Assembly (NCBI GenBank): GCA_963575745.1
Contig: CAUYUJ010001447.1
Location: 1,132,180 to 1,196,179, forward strand
Length of the DNA: 64,000 bases
From: Prorocentrum cordatum
Taxonomy: Eukaryota > Sar > Dinophyceae > Prorocentrales > Prorocentraceae
Direction of reading: 5' to 3'
Shown: piece after piece, positions 51,272 to 61,824 of the stretch
Layout of the letters: each line of letters begins with the position of its first letter
Numbering within the stretch: the stretch's first letter is position 1
Program-made: the position numbers and the translations under genes
Notes under the pieces: generated by a model
Databases searched by the model: none
What the model was told of the DNA's origin: nothing
Seen by the model: the letters and a program-made list of their open reading frames with translations, nothing else

Positions 51272-52123
51272 CGATGAGAAAAGGAGGAGGAGGATCCGCG
51301 TTCAGGAAGGGGGAGAGAGAAGTCCCAGTCCACAGCAGCGCGCGGAGAGGAGAAGGAGGAGAAAGAGGACGAGGAGGAGGAGGAAGAGGATACTGACGAG
51401 GAGGAGGAAGAGGAGGAGGAGGAGGAGGAAAAGGAGGAGGAGCAGGATGAGGATAATGGGGAGCAGAATGAGGAGAAGGGGAATGATGATGATGATGAGG
51501 AGGAGGAGGAGGAGGAGGAGCAGGAGGAGGACGAGGACGAGGAGGATGAGGAGGAGGAGGAGGAGGAAGAGGCGGGAGAGGAGGAGAATGCCTGGAGGAA
51601 GAAGACGAGGAGGAGGAGGAGGGGGTGGAGGAGGAGGAAGGGGAGGAGGAGGAGGAGAAGGAGGAGGGGGAGGAAGAGGGGGAGGATTCGGGATGATGAT
51701 GAGGAGGGGAAGGAGGAGGAGGAGGAGGAGGAGGAGGAGGAGGAGGAGGAGGAAGAGGGCGGAGGAGGAGGAGGAGGAGGTTGGGGCGGGGCGGTCAGGA
51801 GGATCACAGGAGCTGCGGCGGCGAGGAGGACGAGCACGCCGAGGGCGCCCTGGAGGGGCGAGGAGGGTGAGGACGAGGAGGACGGCGTCAACGAAGAGAC
51901 CAAGGAGGAGGAGGAGAAGGAGGAGGAGGACGACGACGAGGACGAGGAGGAGGAGGAGGAGGAGCAAGAGGAGGAGAACGACGGCGACGAGGAGGAGGAG
52001 TAGCAGGAGGAGGAGGAGGAGGAGGAGGAGGAGGAGGAGAGGAGGAGGACGAGGCCAAGGAGGACGAGGCCAAGGAGGAGGAGGAGGAGGAGGAGGAGGA
52101 GGAGGAGGACGAAGACGAGGAGG
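51272..52123 (+). repeat. GAG trinucleotide blocks
   Basis: Two GAG-rich tracts (51,272-51,785 and 51,865-52,123) separated by ~80 bp of GC-rich sequence. A 600-codon minus frame crosses them as Ser/Pro/Leu and is a by-product. Confidence 0.95.
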
Positions 52124-52239
52124 GCCGCAGGATGGAATCTCTCCCAACGCACGATGGCCCTCCAGAGCGAGGACGGCTCCGGCGCCAGCCCAAGAGGCGG
52201 GCGACCAGCCTCCCAACGGAGGCAAGGAGCGGACGCGCG

Positions 52240-52490
52240 CGCGGGCGGGAGGAGGGGAGGAGGAAGGGAGGGAGAAGGGGCGGTCGGAGTGAGGAGGGAG
52301 AAGCGTGGGAGGAAGAGGGGAGGAGACGGGGGGGGGAGGGGGACAAAGAGGGGGAGGAGGGGGAGAGAAACGGGAGGAAGGAGAAGGAGGAGACAGGAGG
52401 AAGAGAGGCAGCAGGAGGCAAGGAGGATGAAGAGGAGGAAGCGATGAGAGGAGGAATGAAGGGGGGAGGAAGAAGAAGAGGAGGAGCAGG
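52240..52490 (+). repeat. G/A-rich tract
   Basis: GGGAGGA, GAAGGAG and related words without strict triplet order, 250 bp. The next 490 bp (to 52,985) are GC-rich and show no recognised gene. Confidence 0.85.
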
Positions 52491-52985
52491 AGGGGCCGAT
52501 GATCGGATTGCTTTGGCGGTTACTTGCCCAATCTGGGCACGTGGCCCCCTGGGGGTCTAAACGCCTTCCCAGGGCCCAGCGAGGGCCACTGGAGGCCGAG
52601 AATTGCCAGAAGCTTTGGTCGGAATCTCCAGCAGGAGGGAGGGAGAGGGGGAGGAGGGCGGAGGAGCACGGCCCGGACAGGGGTGGCCACGAGACTCAGG
52701 GGCCCCACCGCCTCGGCGGACCCTGCCCCTTCGGCCCGCCCTGCGGGTCCAGGAGGGGCAGGCACTCTGCGCAGGGCCCCCCCTTAGAACAGGACGGTGC
52801 TGACCGAGCCTCTGAAGACAACCCTCGCGGAAAACACGAGCGTCGGATAAGGGTCCGGCCCGCGGCCGTCGGCGCCTCGGGCGCGCGAGCGCCCTTCCTG
52901 GGCCTGGCCCACCAACGTCCCCCCGAACCTCCGGCGGTGAGATGTTCTCAGCGCGCGGCCCCCGGGGAGGCCCCGACCCCTACCC

Positions 52986-53093
52986 TGGAGGAGGAGGAGG
53001 AGGAGGAGGAGGAGGAGGAGGAGGAGGGAAAGAGGAGGAGGAGATGGAGGAGGAGGAGGAGGAGGAGGAGGAGGAGGAGGACGAGGAGGAACA
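52986..53093 (+). repeat. GAG trinucleotide block
   Basis: Nearly pure GAG/GGA. Confidence 0.95.
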
Positions 53094-53099
53094 GGACCA

Positions 53100-53500
53100 T
53101 GAGCATGACTGCGTGACAACGTCCAGTATGATCGCAGCGGCAGGCCTCCTTGGGCTTGGGAATTGCCCAGGAGTGCCTCGGGTACGCTTCCTGCACATAG
53201 AAGCCACCCTCTGACCGCCTCCAAGTCGATGAAGGAATTGCAGGAGACGTACACGGCAAACACCATAGAGATTGACAAAGTTCAACTGCGGTGAAGTCAG
53301 CTCGATGCGGCCCTTGTTCAATGATGTGACAACGCATGACTGGTCATCGGGCAACCTCCCAAAGGAGATCGCCTCCTCCACAGACAGCCCCACAATACCA
53401 ATTCCAAAAACCGTACCCGCGAACGAAAACGAATTGACTTCTTGACCTCGTCCAAGCCACTGCGCAAACGACCGCATCAGCCATACACGTATAAAGCCAG
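53100..53500 (-). CDS. Exon-like stretch, unrecognised protein
   Basis: One minus frame reads NSFSFAGTVFGIGIVGLSVE, then EAISFGRLPDDQSCVVTSLN and IELTSPQLNFVNLYGVC (about 53,440-53,250). This is typical protein composition unlike the nearby repeats. A different minus frame continues with MVFAVYVSCNSFIDLEAVRG (about 53,272-53,210). A frameshift or intron may join them. No family recognised. Confidence 0.4.
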
Positions 53501-53590
53501 AGAGAAAGTGGAAATGGACTGGGCGGGATGGGAAGAAGGCCCCACAACCCCCTAAAGCGTACCACGAGCCACCTTTCCAGTACCACTCTT

Positions 53591-53995
53591 GAAATACGCC
53601 CAGACCGCAGGCGGGTGGGTAAATGCCACCAGCTCCCCCCCATCGACCCTGCATCTGGAGCGGATACCCTCCACGACGGTCGTGACAGCAACACCGGCTC
53701 GCCTCAAATACGCCCAGACCGCAGGCGGGTGGGTAAATGCCACCAGCGACCCCCCATCGACCCTGCATCTGGAGCGGATACCCTCCACGACGGTCGTGAC
53801 AGCAACACCGGCTCGCCTCAAATACGCCCAGACCGCAGGCGGGTGGGTAAATGCCACCAGCTACCCCCCATCGACCCTGCATCTGGGGCGGACGTCCTCC
53901 ACGACGGTCGTGACAGCAACACCCGCTCGCCAGAGATACGCCCAGACCGCATGCGGGTCGGTAAATGCCAACGGCTCCCCCCATTGCCCCTGCAG
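53591..53995 (-). repeat. 114-bp tandem repeat (38 codons), three full units and a partial
   Basis: Units begin at 53,591, 53,705, 53,819 and 53,933 (AAATACGCCCAGACCGCAGG), spacing exactly 114 bp. Because 114 is divisible by three, every frame repeats in register. One minus frame gives LVAFTHPPAVWAYLRRAG and VAVTTVVEGIRSRCRVDGG per unit. The codon at the unit junction is TAG, TCG or GAG, so one junction is a stop. Whether it encodes protein or lies in an intron cannot be decided here. Confidence 0.85.
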
Positions 53996-53999
53996 TCTG

Positions 54000-54250
54000 G
54001 GGCGGGCAGATCGACGCACAGGAGCGCTTGACAACTCAGATACAACAAGACCGGTATGCACCCTGTCAGCACGAAAGCGACGTGAACGAAGTAAAACACA
54101 AAGTCGCACGTGGCCAGCACCGATGAAAAATCTGCTGGAGAAAAATGCCTGCATGAATCTTTCTCGGTCTTAGCCAACCCATCGAGAACAGCGAGACCCA
54201 CATCAGTGAATGCTGCAGGATCTCCAGGTTGCCACAAGCACGCCGCGATG
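54000..54250 (-). CDS. Exon-like stretch with a membrane segment
   Basis: The minus frame reads CLWQPGDPAAFTDVGLAVLD, then FSSVLATCDFVFYFVHVAFV and LTGCIPVLLYLSCQALL. The last part is a hydrophobic run long enough for one membrane span. It precedes the 114-bp repeat in the same orientation. No family recognised. Confidence 0.35.
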
Positions 54251-54272
54251 AGACGCCGCGAGTGGCTGCATG

Positions 54273-54371
54273 GGGAGGAGGAGGAGGAGACAGAAGAGAA
54301 GGAGGAGGAGGAGGAGGAGGAGGAGGAGGAGGAGGAGGAGGAGGAGGAGGACGGAGGAGGAGGAGGAGGAA
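54273..54371 (+). repeat. GAG trinucleotide block
   Basis: Pure GAG with a GGAGACAGAAG break. Confidence 0.95.
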
Positions 54372-54589
54372 CTGTTCTCAGGGCGAGGCCCCCGGCCTCG
54401 ACCCCTCCCCTAGGAGTGGCCCTTCGCCGCGGACCCACTCGATGGGGCAGGGTTGGCACAGGGTGTCGAACACGGGGGGCAAAGGGATTCTGGGCGCGTC
54501 ACTGAAAGGGGGGAGGGGGGAGAATCCTGACCTTCCAGGATAGCAGAAATTAGCATCAGGACCTCGATATCTGAATTCCTGTCGAGGGT

Positions 54590-54889
54590 TTAGGCAATCC
54601 ATGTAGGTCTGTAGGTCTGCAGGGCTATTTCTTGGCGAAGCAATGCACCGCCGGAGATGTGGGGATGTCCTGGTTTGTCACAGCCCCCGTTCCAGGGCGG
54701 GCCCTGCTCTGGGCCGCGGGCGCCGGCGCCGGCGCCCCAGTACCAACACGCGCGCCCCAGGAGGAAGAGCGCGGCGAGGCCGATGATGTTGCTGGCGAGG
54801 ATGAAGCCGACGGCCTGGGCGCGCCATCCACCCACCGCTCTCGTCAGGAGAGGACGAAGAGTGAACAAATAATACGGAGGGACCCCCAC
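54590..54889 (-). CDS. Exon-like stretch with a hydrophobic segment
   Basis: The minus frame reads WRAQAVGFILASNIIGLAAL, then FLLGRACWYWGAG, a likely membrane span bordered by Arg residues. The tail is less convincing. The plus strand is also open here, so the call is tentative. Confidence 0.3.
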   Translation of the reverse strand: MGVPPYYLFTLRPLLTRAVGGWRAQAVGFILASNIIGLAALFLLGRACWYWGAGAGARGPEQGPPWNGGCDKPGHPHISGGALLRQEIALQTYRPTWIA

Positions 54890-54904
54890 CTCCTCTCGGT
54901 CTCG

Positions 54905-55030
54905 CTGTGAGAGGGATCACGACGGCAGCGTTTTGGCAATCTGTGTCCTCCAGTGACCCTGGCCAAGCCCCAGGGACTTCAAACCTAATCCGGGATGAAC
55001 AACAAGTCCCTAGGAAGGTGTCTGGACCTC
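54905..55030 (+). repeat. Dispersed repeat, relative of the 11.8-kb family
   Basis: ATCACGACGGCAGCGTTTTG, then CCAGTGACCCTGGCCAAGCC, GGGATGAACAACAAGTCCCT and GGTGTCTGGAC follow the same order as at 11,757-11,870. Confidence 0.6.
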
Positions 55031-56227
55031 TTGGGGTCGGCGGTGCAAAGTATTGTAACAGCTGAGATCTGGGGCGGGCAGATGACGAGTGAGGAGGACG
55101 GAGGTGGCGGAGGGACAAGCCGCCCAGAGCCGTTTAGATCCTCAAACAACAAACCTCATATCACCCCACCGTCCGCCCAAAACAAACAGTCACGAGCTGC
55201 AACAAGTCGGCCACAACAATTCTATGCCGCACAGTTTGCGACAACACGTTGTGCGCATAACTTCCGCACACCTGCGGCGCAAAATTCGCTCGGCCGAGCG
55301 CGGCAACAAAAATGCGCAACAGGTCACCAACAAGCAAAACAATAACATCCAGCAAACTTCGCCACGTGCGTGCCCGCACTGGCAAAGCCGTCATGCGGCA
55401 CTTGTTGTAAAGCTTTTTACGGCGCTTTGTTCGGCGAGGGCCGTTTGGATTTGGCTCCATTTTTGGCGCGCGATTGCGAACGCTCGTTCGGGTCCTCCTT
55501 CGGCGTACTATGGTCAACGACTTTTGACGTGCTTTTTTGGTATACTGCCGCCTGCGCCAGTGACTGCAGGGGCGCGTCGGGTCAATGGCCCAGCTTGGGC
55601 CCCATGTCCTCGATGTCTAGCGCTGCTTGGGCCCACTCGGAATGGTGTGGCTGGGCCGTTACCCAATCCAAAATGTTGGGATCGGCCAAGAGGGGGGTGT
55701 CCAAGAGGGGGGGGGGGGATAATCATGACCGGCGGCATGTGCGCGGCCCAGCGGGGGGGGCAGGGACATAATGAAATGAGAAGAGGCGCCATGAAATCTG
55801 GGGAAACATCATGGCCACCGCGATGATACCCCCCCCCCTAGTCATCACCCCCCTCATTGCCGCCCCCGAAAACGCAAGGCTATGCTGGGCGTCGCACGCC
55901 GGTCTGCACAGCAGAAACAAGAATCGTCGGCCGACAAATCCCACGAGGGACCCACCGCCACGGAACACCCGGTGCAAGGCTCGTCATCTCCCTTGTCCGC
56001 CTCTGCTTGCTTCCCCAAACCCCCCCCCAGCAACCGCGCCTCCAACCTGGCCGCGCCCAGCCCCGGACCACCAGACCCATGCCTCCGAGCTCTCGAGCTG
56101 TTCGGGGGGCGCTTGAAAACGCTTGCCGCGCTCACGCGCCGCCCCTACTACTCGAATGCCTGCCCCCGCGTAACAGCCTGCACCACTTGCCCCACTCTAT
56201 CTCGCTGGCAGGCCCGTGTGGGCGCAC
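55031..56227. other. No gene recognised
   Basis: A lower-GC stretch (55,130-55,400) has open frames on both strands: Gln/Asn-rich on plus, and LLDVIVLLVGDLLRIFVAAL on minus. Neither matches a family I know. Two C- or G-runs at 55,707-55,719 and 55,828-55,840 face each other with ATAATCAT/ATGATA words, a loose inverted repeat. Confidence 0.45.
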
Positions 56228-56675
56228 TCGAATGTCAGAATGAAAGGGCCGCACGGTCATTCACTGTCCCTGGGTGCGTGGCTGAAGTGAGATTCTGAGG
56301 TGCGGGATGCTGTTGTTGGTGGTGGTAGAGTTGTTTGTTGCTGGTAAAATGTTACTTGTTCTTTGTTATCTGTCATTTATTATCGTCGTCCCGCCCGCGA
56401 CCCGGCCCCCCGCGACCCACCCGCGACCCACCCCGCGACCCACCCGTGACCCACGCGGGACCCACCCGCGACCCACCTGCGACTCACCCGCGACCCAGCC
56501 GCGACCCAGCCGCGACCCAGCCGCGACCCACCCGCGACCCGCCCGCGACACACCCACTTGCTTTGACGAAGAATCGGCGCCTACGGCGGGATTTTTTCAA
56601 AGCCTTGCAAGCTGCCGACAACCCCGCCGCCCCCTCACTCTTATCGGCAACTGCGGGGTGCAACAATGTGTCTTG
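56228..56675 (+). repeat. Composite CGACCCAC repeat element, copy 1
   Basis: In order: GGTCATTCACTGTCCCTGGG with GTGCGTGGCTGAAGTGAGA, a TTGTTG-type tract, then 11-12-bp CGCGACCCACC units (56,392-56,562), then CGGCGCCTACGGCGGG and CCGCCCCCTCACTCTTATCG, then CTGCGGGGTGC. Copy 2 shares the right parts at 59.46-59.91 kb. The left part recurs alone at 58.02 kb. Confidence 0.8.
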
Positions 56676-56991
56676 TTGGCGCTGCTGTTTCAGCTGTTTG
56701 TTCTCCAAATGTGTTTTTGATTGTTTCGTTGCCGCCCAAATCGCGTTGCATTAATCATTGTGTGTGCTTGGCTGTAGAGCCCGCTCTGCATGAAACTTTC
56801 CCAGCAGGCTGTGCAATCGGCCGCGACAACCCTCTACGCACGCCGCCACCGAATTGCCGACATACCGTTGTACTTGGCACTGGTGGCTACCCAGGCCCTG
56901 TCCACATTTCAAGCCAGCTGTGCACAGAGACGCGCTGACACTTGTCCTCCCAATTCTACACTCGCTGCCCGCCTAGCCCACAAGCAGTAGC

Positions 56992-57300
56992 GCACACACG
57001 CAAGCACACCCACAGGCACACACACACGCATTCACACACACACACACACACTCACGCACTCACACTGTTTGGCGTCGCGGCCCCTCGCGCGGCGACGTGG
57101 CGTAGAAAGTCAAGTACAAGCGGCGACACGCGCGTGAATACGCCAGACACACAATCACACCTACACTTTTGGAGGTCGAGGCCTCGCGCGGAGCGTCGAG
57201 GCGGAGTACACACATACACAGAGCACACGCGTACACATTGGCGTCACGGCCACGCGAGCGGTTAGGTCAAGTCAGGCTGGAGCGCGCGGCCCGGGCCAGC
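56992..57300 (+). repeat. CA dinucleotide tract and diverged GGCGTCGCGGCC repeat
   Basis: CA-rich DNA at 56,992-57,066, then three diverged segments (near 57,070, 57,168 and 57,238) with TTGGCGTCGCGGCC or TTGGAGGTCGAGGCC followed by CACAC words. This looks like a degraded tandem repeat of ~75-100 bp. Confidence 0.6.
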
Positions 57301-57651
57301 CCACGCTGCGCGGAGAAGACACACAACAAACTGGCTCTCTTGAGTTCCTCCTCCTTCTCCCATGCCAGCCAACATCCTGTTTGATTACTCTGTGCCCTTG
57401 TGGGCTGCGGTCAGGGTATTTGCTACACGTGTCGCGGCGGCGGCTCCTGCGACACGCAGTGCCTAGCGATCTGATAGCACGTCGCTCCGCTCCGCGAGCA
57501 GGGGGCTGGGGAAGGCTCGATACGCTGACGCTTGGGGACCGAGGCGTGGTGAGCGTGTCGCGCCGACGAGCGGTGTGCCAGAACCCCCGGCGAGACACGC
57601 TAAGCCAGGGCTGCTGACCGCGATCTTTCCCCAGGCAGTGCTTACACTGAC

Positions 57652-57832
57652 CCGGAGTTTCTTAATCAGCGTCGGGGGGGCGCCACCCCCGCCGACAGCT
57701 CCACGTCAACCCCCTGTCGCGGGCAGCCACCGCGCGCCGAAGGCGCTCCGACCCCGGTCGCGGCGCGAGGACGAGGCGAGGTTGACCCCGTGGGGGGGGT
57801 ACCCCCCAAGCATATTAAGAAACCCAAAGTCG
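57652..57832. repeat. ~180-bp segment with inverted ends GTTTCTTAAT
   Basis: GGAGTTTCTTAATCAGCGTC at the left is matched by the complement of GGGTTTCTTAATATGCTTGG at the right, with G-runs next to both. This is an imperfect inverted repeat of ~24 bp, possibly a small transposable element. Flanking duplications are not clear. Confidence 0.45.
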
Positions 57833-58009
57833 GGGTCCTTACTTCTCCATGCAGGCAAAACACAAAGTAGCCCGTGGCACCTCGTGGGCGCCTAATTCAC
57901 CGCACCCGGGGGGATGTGCCGACGTTTTTTGCCACGCTTCCGCCTCGTGGGCGCGGCGTGCCCTGAGCTCCCACGACACAGCTTCCACCACGTAGCTCAC
58001 AGCACATCA

Positions 58010-58110
58010 GAGTGAGGGGGCCGAACGGTCATTCATTGTCTTTGGGTGCGTGGCTGAAGTGAGAATCCGTGCTAAAGATTATGCTTGTTGTGTTGTCGTC
58101 GTCGTCGTTG
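58010..58110 (+). repeat. Left part of the composite CGACCCAC element
   Basis: GGTCATTCATTGTCTTTGGG, then GTGCGTGGCTGAAGTGAGA, then a GTTGTTGTCGTCGTCGTC tract, as at 56,258-56,335. The CGACCCAC array does not follow. Confidence 0.7.
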
Positions 58111-58249
58111 TTGTTTCTGGATGTTAATTACTGAACAATTAGTATTGTTGGATCCCTTACAGGCGCCCTGGCGCTCTCGCCGAGGCGCCGGCTACATTTT
58201 CACTGAAAGTGAGGCTCACGCTCAAGCGGTTTGGGGGATTCCCAACACC

Positions 58250-59250
58250 GGCCCCCCTGCAACAACAACGCTCCCGCTCGAGAGTTTCTCCTTTTTTACG
58301 CAGGGCAGGTGTTCTCGCTCGCCGCCGAAAGCCGCCGTCCTAACAAAACCAGCGCTCCCGCTCGAGACTTCTTCCCGTTTTACCTTGGACTGGCGCGCTA
58401 GTCTTTCTCTCATCGGCGCCGCCCCCAGCAAAAACAACGCTCCAGCTGGCGCCTTCCTCCCTTTCTAACTCAGGGCGGTGCTCGTTCTCGCCGCCGAAAA
58501 CCGCCGCCCAGACAAAACCAGCGCTCCCGCCCGAGACTTCCTTCCGTTTTACGCTGGACTGGCGCCCTACTCTCTTTTGAATTAACGCCGCTCCCAGCAA
58601 GAACAACGCTCCCGCTCAAAGTTCCCTCCCTTTTTTCCTGAAGACGGTGCTGTTCCTCGCCGCCGACAACCCCCGTCCCGACAGAACCACGGCTCGCGCT
58701 CGATGCTTCATCCCTTCTTACTCAAGGCGGTGTTCCTCCTCGCCGCCGAAAACCGCCGCGCAGACAAAACCAGCGCTCCCGCCCGAGATCTTCCGTTTTA
58801 CGCTGGACTGGCGCCCTAACTCTCTTTCGAATTGGCGCCGCACCCAGAAAGATCAACGCTCCCGCTCGAGATGTCCTCTCTTTTTCCTCGGAACGGTGCT
58901 GTTCTTCGCCGCCGACAGCCCCCGTCCTGACAAAACCACGGCTCCCGCTCGATGCTTCCACCTTTCTTACTCAAGGCGGTGTTCCTCCTCGCCGCCGAAA
59001 GCCGGCGTCCCAACAAAACCACCGTTCCCGCTCGAGACTTCGTTTTGCTTTACGCTGGACTAGCGCCCTACTCTTTTCAGCATTGGCGCTGCTACCAGCA
59101 ACAACAGCAGCCCTGCTGGAGACTCCCTTCCTTTCTATTCAGGGCCAGATACTTGCCTAACCGCCGACAGCCCCTATCCCCACCAAGGCAATCACGTCGT
59201 TCGATACTTCACTGTGCTTTACCCTTCGCTTGGGTTCCACTGGCGGTCTC
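58250..59250 (+). repeat. CCAGCGCTCCCGCTCGAGAC tandem repeat
   Basis: CCAGCGCTCCCGCTCGAGAC or a close variant begins units at about 58,349, 58,526, 58,774 and 59,020, each followed by CGTTTTACGCTGGACTGGCG. Between them are half-units with AACAACGCTCCCGCTCGA and TCGCCGCCGA. Unit spacing is 177, 248 and 246 bp. The short frames here follow the repeat. Confidence 0.85.
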
Positions 59251-59454
59251 GCATCGGCGCAGCAAAGCGCGGGCATGTGTTTTCGAGGCCGGATATATTG
59301 AAATTCCTCGGAGGAGGTGTTTGCAAGACCTCGTTGGGCGGGATATCAGGGACTGGGAATAACGGACCCCGCTATAGAACAAGAGTCCCCCAACATGTGG
59401 ATGGCCATCATGATGGTCGCATGTTTCGAATGGAAACATCGCGCATGAGGGTTA

Positions 59455-59910
59455 ACTGATTGTTGTTGTTGTTGTTGTTGTCGTCGTCCCCCCCGCGACC
59501 CACCCGCGACCCACCGCACGACCCACCCGGCGACCCACCCCGCGACACACCCGCGACCCAACCCACGACCCACCCGCGACTCACCCCGCGACCCACCCGC
59601 GACCCACCCGCGACCCACCTCGCAAACCACCTGCGACACACCCCGCGACCCGTCAGCGACCCGTCCGCGACCCGTCCGCGACCCACTTGCGACCCACCCG
59701 CGACCCACCCCGCGACCCACACGCGACCAACCCGCGACCCACACGCGACCCACCCGCGACCGATCCAACTTGGTTCGCAGAAAAGATCGGCGCCTGCGGC
59801 GGGCTCGTGAAACTTTGGCGCCTGCGGCGGGCGTCTCCAGAGTCTCGCAGACTGCCGACGACCCCACCGCCCCCTCACTCTTATCCGCATCTGCGGGGTG
59901 CTACGTAGCA
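59455..59910 (+). repeat. Composite CGACCCAC repeat element, copy 2
   Basis: TTGTTG tract (59,460-59,485), CGCGACCCACC units (59,490-59,762), then CGGCGCCTGCGGCGGG twice, then CCGCCCCCTCACTCTTATCC and TCTGCGGGGTGC. The part to 60,065 has loose CACCACGTAG-type repeats. Confidence 0.8.
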
Positions 59911-60231
59911 AACATTTCCCAGATTCCACCACGCCACCTCGCCTACACGGCATAGTTTGTCCCACATAGCTTGCACCACGTAGTTTCCACATTCATAGAG
60001 CACACCACCTAACTTGCACAATCGAGCGTTCACCACATACTTCCCGCTCACGGTGCAATAATGCACTGTGTCGCGTCCACGCTGGCCACCGCCTGCTTAC
60101 ATCTCTCCGTGCCTCTCCCGTTCCGGCGCTCGCCTGCAGCCTGCACTGAAACCACGTCGCCTAAGTCTGAATATTGAATTGTTGTATCGCTTCACAGACG
60201 CTGCGGTTCCAGACAACCCTGCCGACAAAGA

Positions 60232-60285
60232 GGGGGAGGAGGAGGAGGAGGAGGAGGAGGAGGAGGAGGAGGAGGAGGAGGAGCG
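60232..60285 (+). repeat. GAG trinucleotide block
   Basis: Pure GAG/GGA, with further G/A-rich sequence at 60,355-60,410. Confidence 0.95.
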
Positions 60286-60429
60286 AGGAGAAGCAAAGGC
60301 AAGTAGCATCAGGAAATAACTTGAAGCGTGACGAGGATAATCGGCGGGTACAGGGGTGGGAGGAGGAGGAGAGAAACAAGCAGAGAAGGAGAACGAGAGG
60401 CAAGAGGGGGAGAGCTCGCACTACCGACA

Positions 60430-60712
60430 ATGCCTTATTCCTTCTCCCCTCTCCCTCTTCATCCTCCTCCTGCATCTCGCCCTCGCCCTTGCCCATGCCC
60501 CCCCCCACCGACCCCCTGACGACAACGCACGGGGCCTCCAACAGCATGCTGAGCTCCACCGCTGAGACGTCGCTCACCCAGCGCACGTACATGGCGTCCG
60601 GTGCGCTCGTGAGGCCGTGCATCACCTCCGCCTTCGCCACGGCAGCCGCAAACATGTCGGCGTGGCAGCCAGGGCACGGGAACCTTGCCATGGCCCCGTA
60701 AACGGGACTATG
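60430..60712 (-). CDS. Exon-like stretch with CPGC motif, unrecognised
   Basis: The minus frame reads YGAMARFPCPGCHADMFAAA, then VAKAEVMHGLTSAPDAMYVR and WVSDVSAVELSMLLEAPCVV, then an acidic segment EGEMQEEDEEGEG leading toward the GAG tract. Composition and register look like real coding. CPGC-x-H could bind a metal, but no known domain fits. Sequence on both sides does not extend it, so it would be one exon. Confidence 0.4.
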
Positions 60713-61069
60713 ACACACCAGGGCCTCGCCGCGCCCGAGAGAACCAGCCGTGGGCCGAGACCTGTTCCACTCTTCAGTCTCCGTGGCTGGAGTGTTCAAA
60801 CGTCCTGGCTTGCAGCGTCCTGATTTCAGGGCCCTGGGCCCATACACCTGACGATGTGATTTCCCCATGCGCGGCCCAAGAGGCCCCGAACCCTTCCCTG
60901 GTGGGGGTTGTTCGTCCCGGCTGCGTTTTTGATGGTCACGGGGACCAGTAATGGAACGCTGCGACTTCAACGAAAGCGTGGTCAGGAGCCTTTGCGTAGC
61001 GTGTCGCGGCGGCGGCACAGACGCCTCGTGCCTGGGGAGTGGGACGTGTTGGCGGTGCGCAGAGGAGGG

Positions 61070-61640
61070 TAGGGGAAGGGGGGACGGCTTCTTAGAATGA
61101 GGCTGCTTCTCCGAAAGAGCCGGCCTTCCAAGTATGGATTAGGCCCCTGCCTTCCAAGGAGCAGGGGGGCCTCTCACCAGCCTTCCCCCCTCCCCCTTAC
61201 CCTCCATCGCGCGTGGCTGATCCAGGGCGGGGGGGCCCTCCGCCGGGTTGGCCCCTTGCTGTGGGACGCGGCAGCCCCCGTCGTCCCATCCGCGGGAACC
61301 CGCGGTCGAGCATCACGACGCCGAAGCTGCCCTGGCGGCTCCTGCGTGGTTTGGGGGGAGCGCGGCAGGCGGAGGCGGAGCAGGCGGAGGGTCGCGGAGG
61401 AGCGGCCTGGGCCTGGGTGCTTCCAGTACGCGGCGAGCGGGGGGAAGTGAGAAGGAGAAGGCCTTCCCGGAAGGCCTGGAAGTCCCCCCGCCATCTGAGG
61501 TGTTCTACACCTTCCCTGAGGACGCAAAACACTTCTCAGACTGCGTGAGGGCTTCTGAGAAGTCCCCCTGCCTTCTGAGAGGGCCTTCTCCTTTTCACGT
61601 CCCCCCCCCTCGCTCGCCGCTGATCGAGGAGTCCGTATGA
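61070..61640 (+). repeat. Two dispersed repeats side by side
   Basis: The left part (61,083-61,215) matches 8,104-8,260 and the right part (61,435-61,640) matches 28,030-28,225, both in the same orientation. Between them is GC-rich sequence with no recognised gene. Confidence 0.6.
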
Positions 61641-61716
61641 TTTTTTTTCCCGCCGCAAGCGCCAACCACTTCTGCCCCTGCTGCGATCCCTCACATGCTC
61701 GCGCCCTGAAGCATAA

Positions 61717-61768
61717 CTCAGAGCGCGAGGTTTGGGGCCGTTTTGGGCCCCACACCTCGCGCTCTGAG
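61717..61768. repeat. 23-bp-arm hairpin
   Basis: CTCAGAGCGCGAGGTTTGGG with GCC is followed by a six-base loop and then its complement, with one mismatch. Directly after it, GCGAAATTGAGAGCCACGC occurs twice (about 61,777 and 61,802). The hairpin could be a structured RNA element or a transposon end. Confidence 0.85.
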
Positions 61769-61824
61769 CACGCGAAATTGAGAGCCACGCGTTGTGGGCC
61801 CCAGGCGAAATTGAGAGCCACGCT

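Noticed and set aside
50341-52152. 603-codon minus frame, the longest in the window
   Set aside because: It joins satellite translation with GAG-block translation; no domain, and frames in other phases are equally long.
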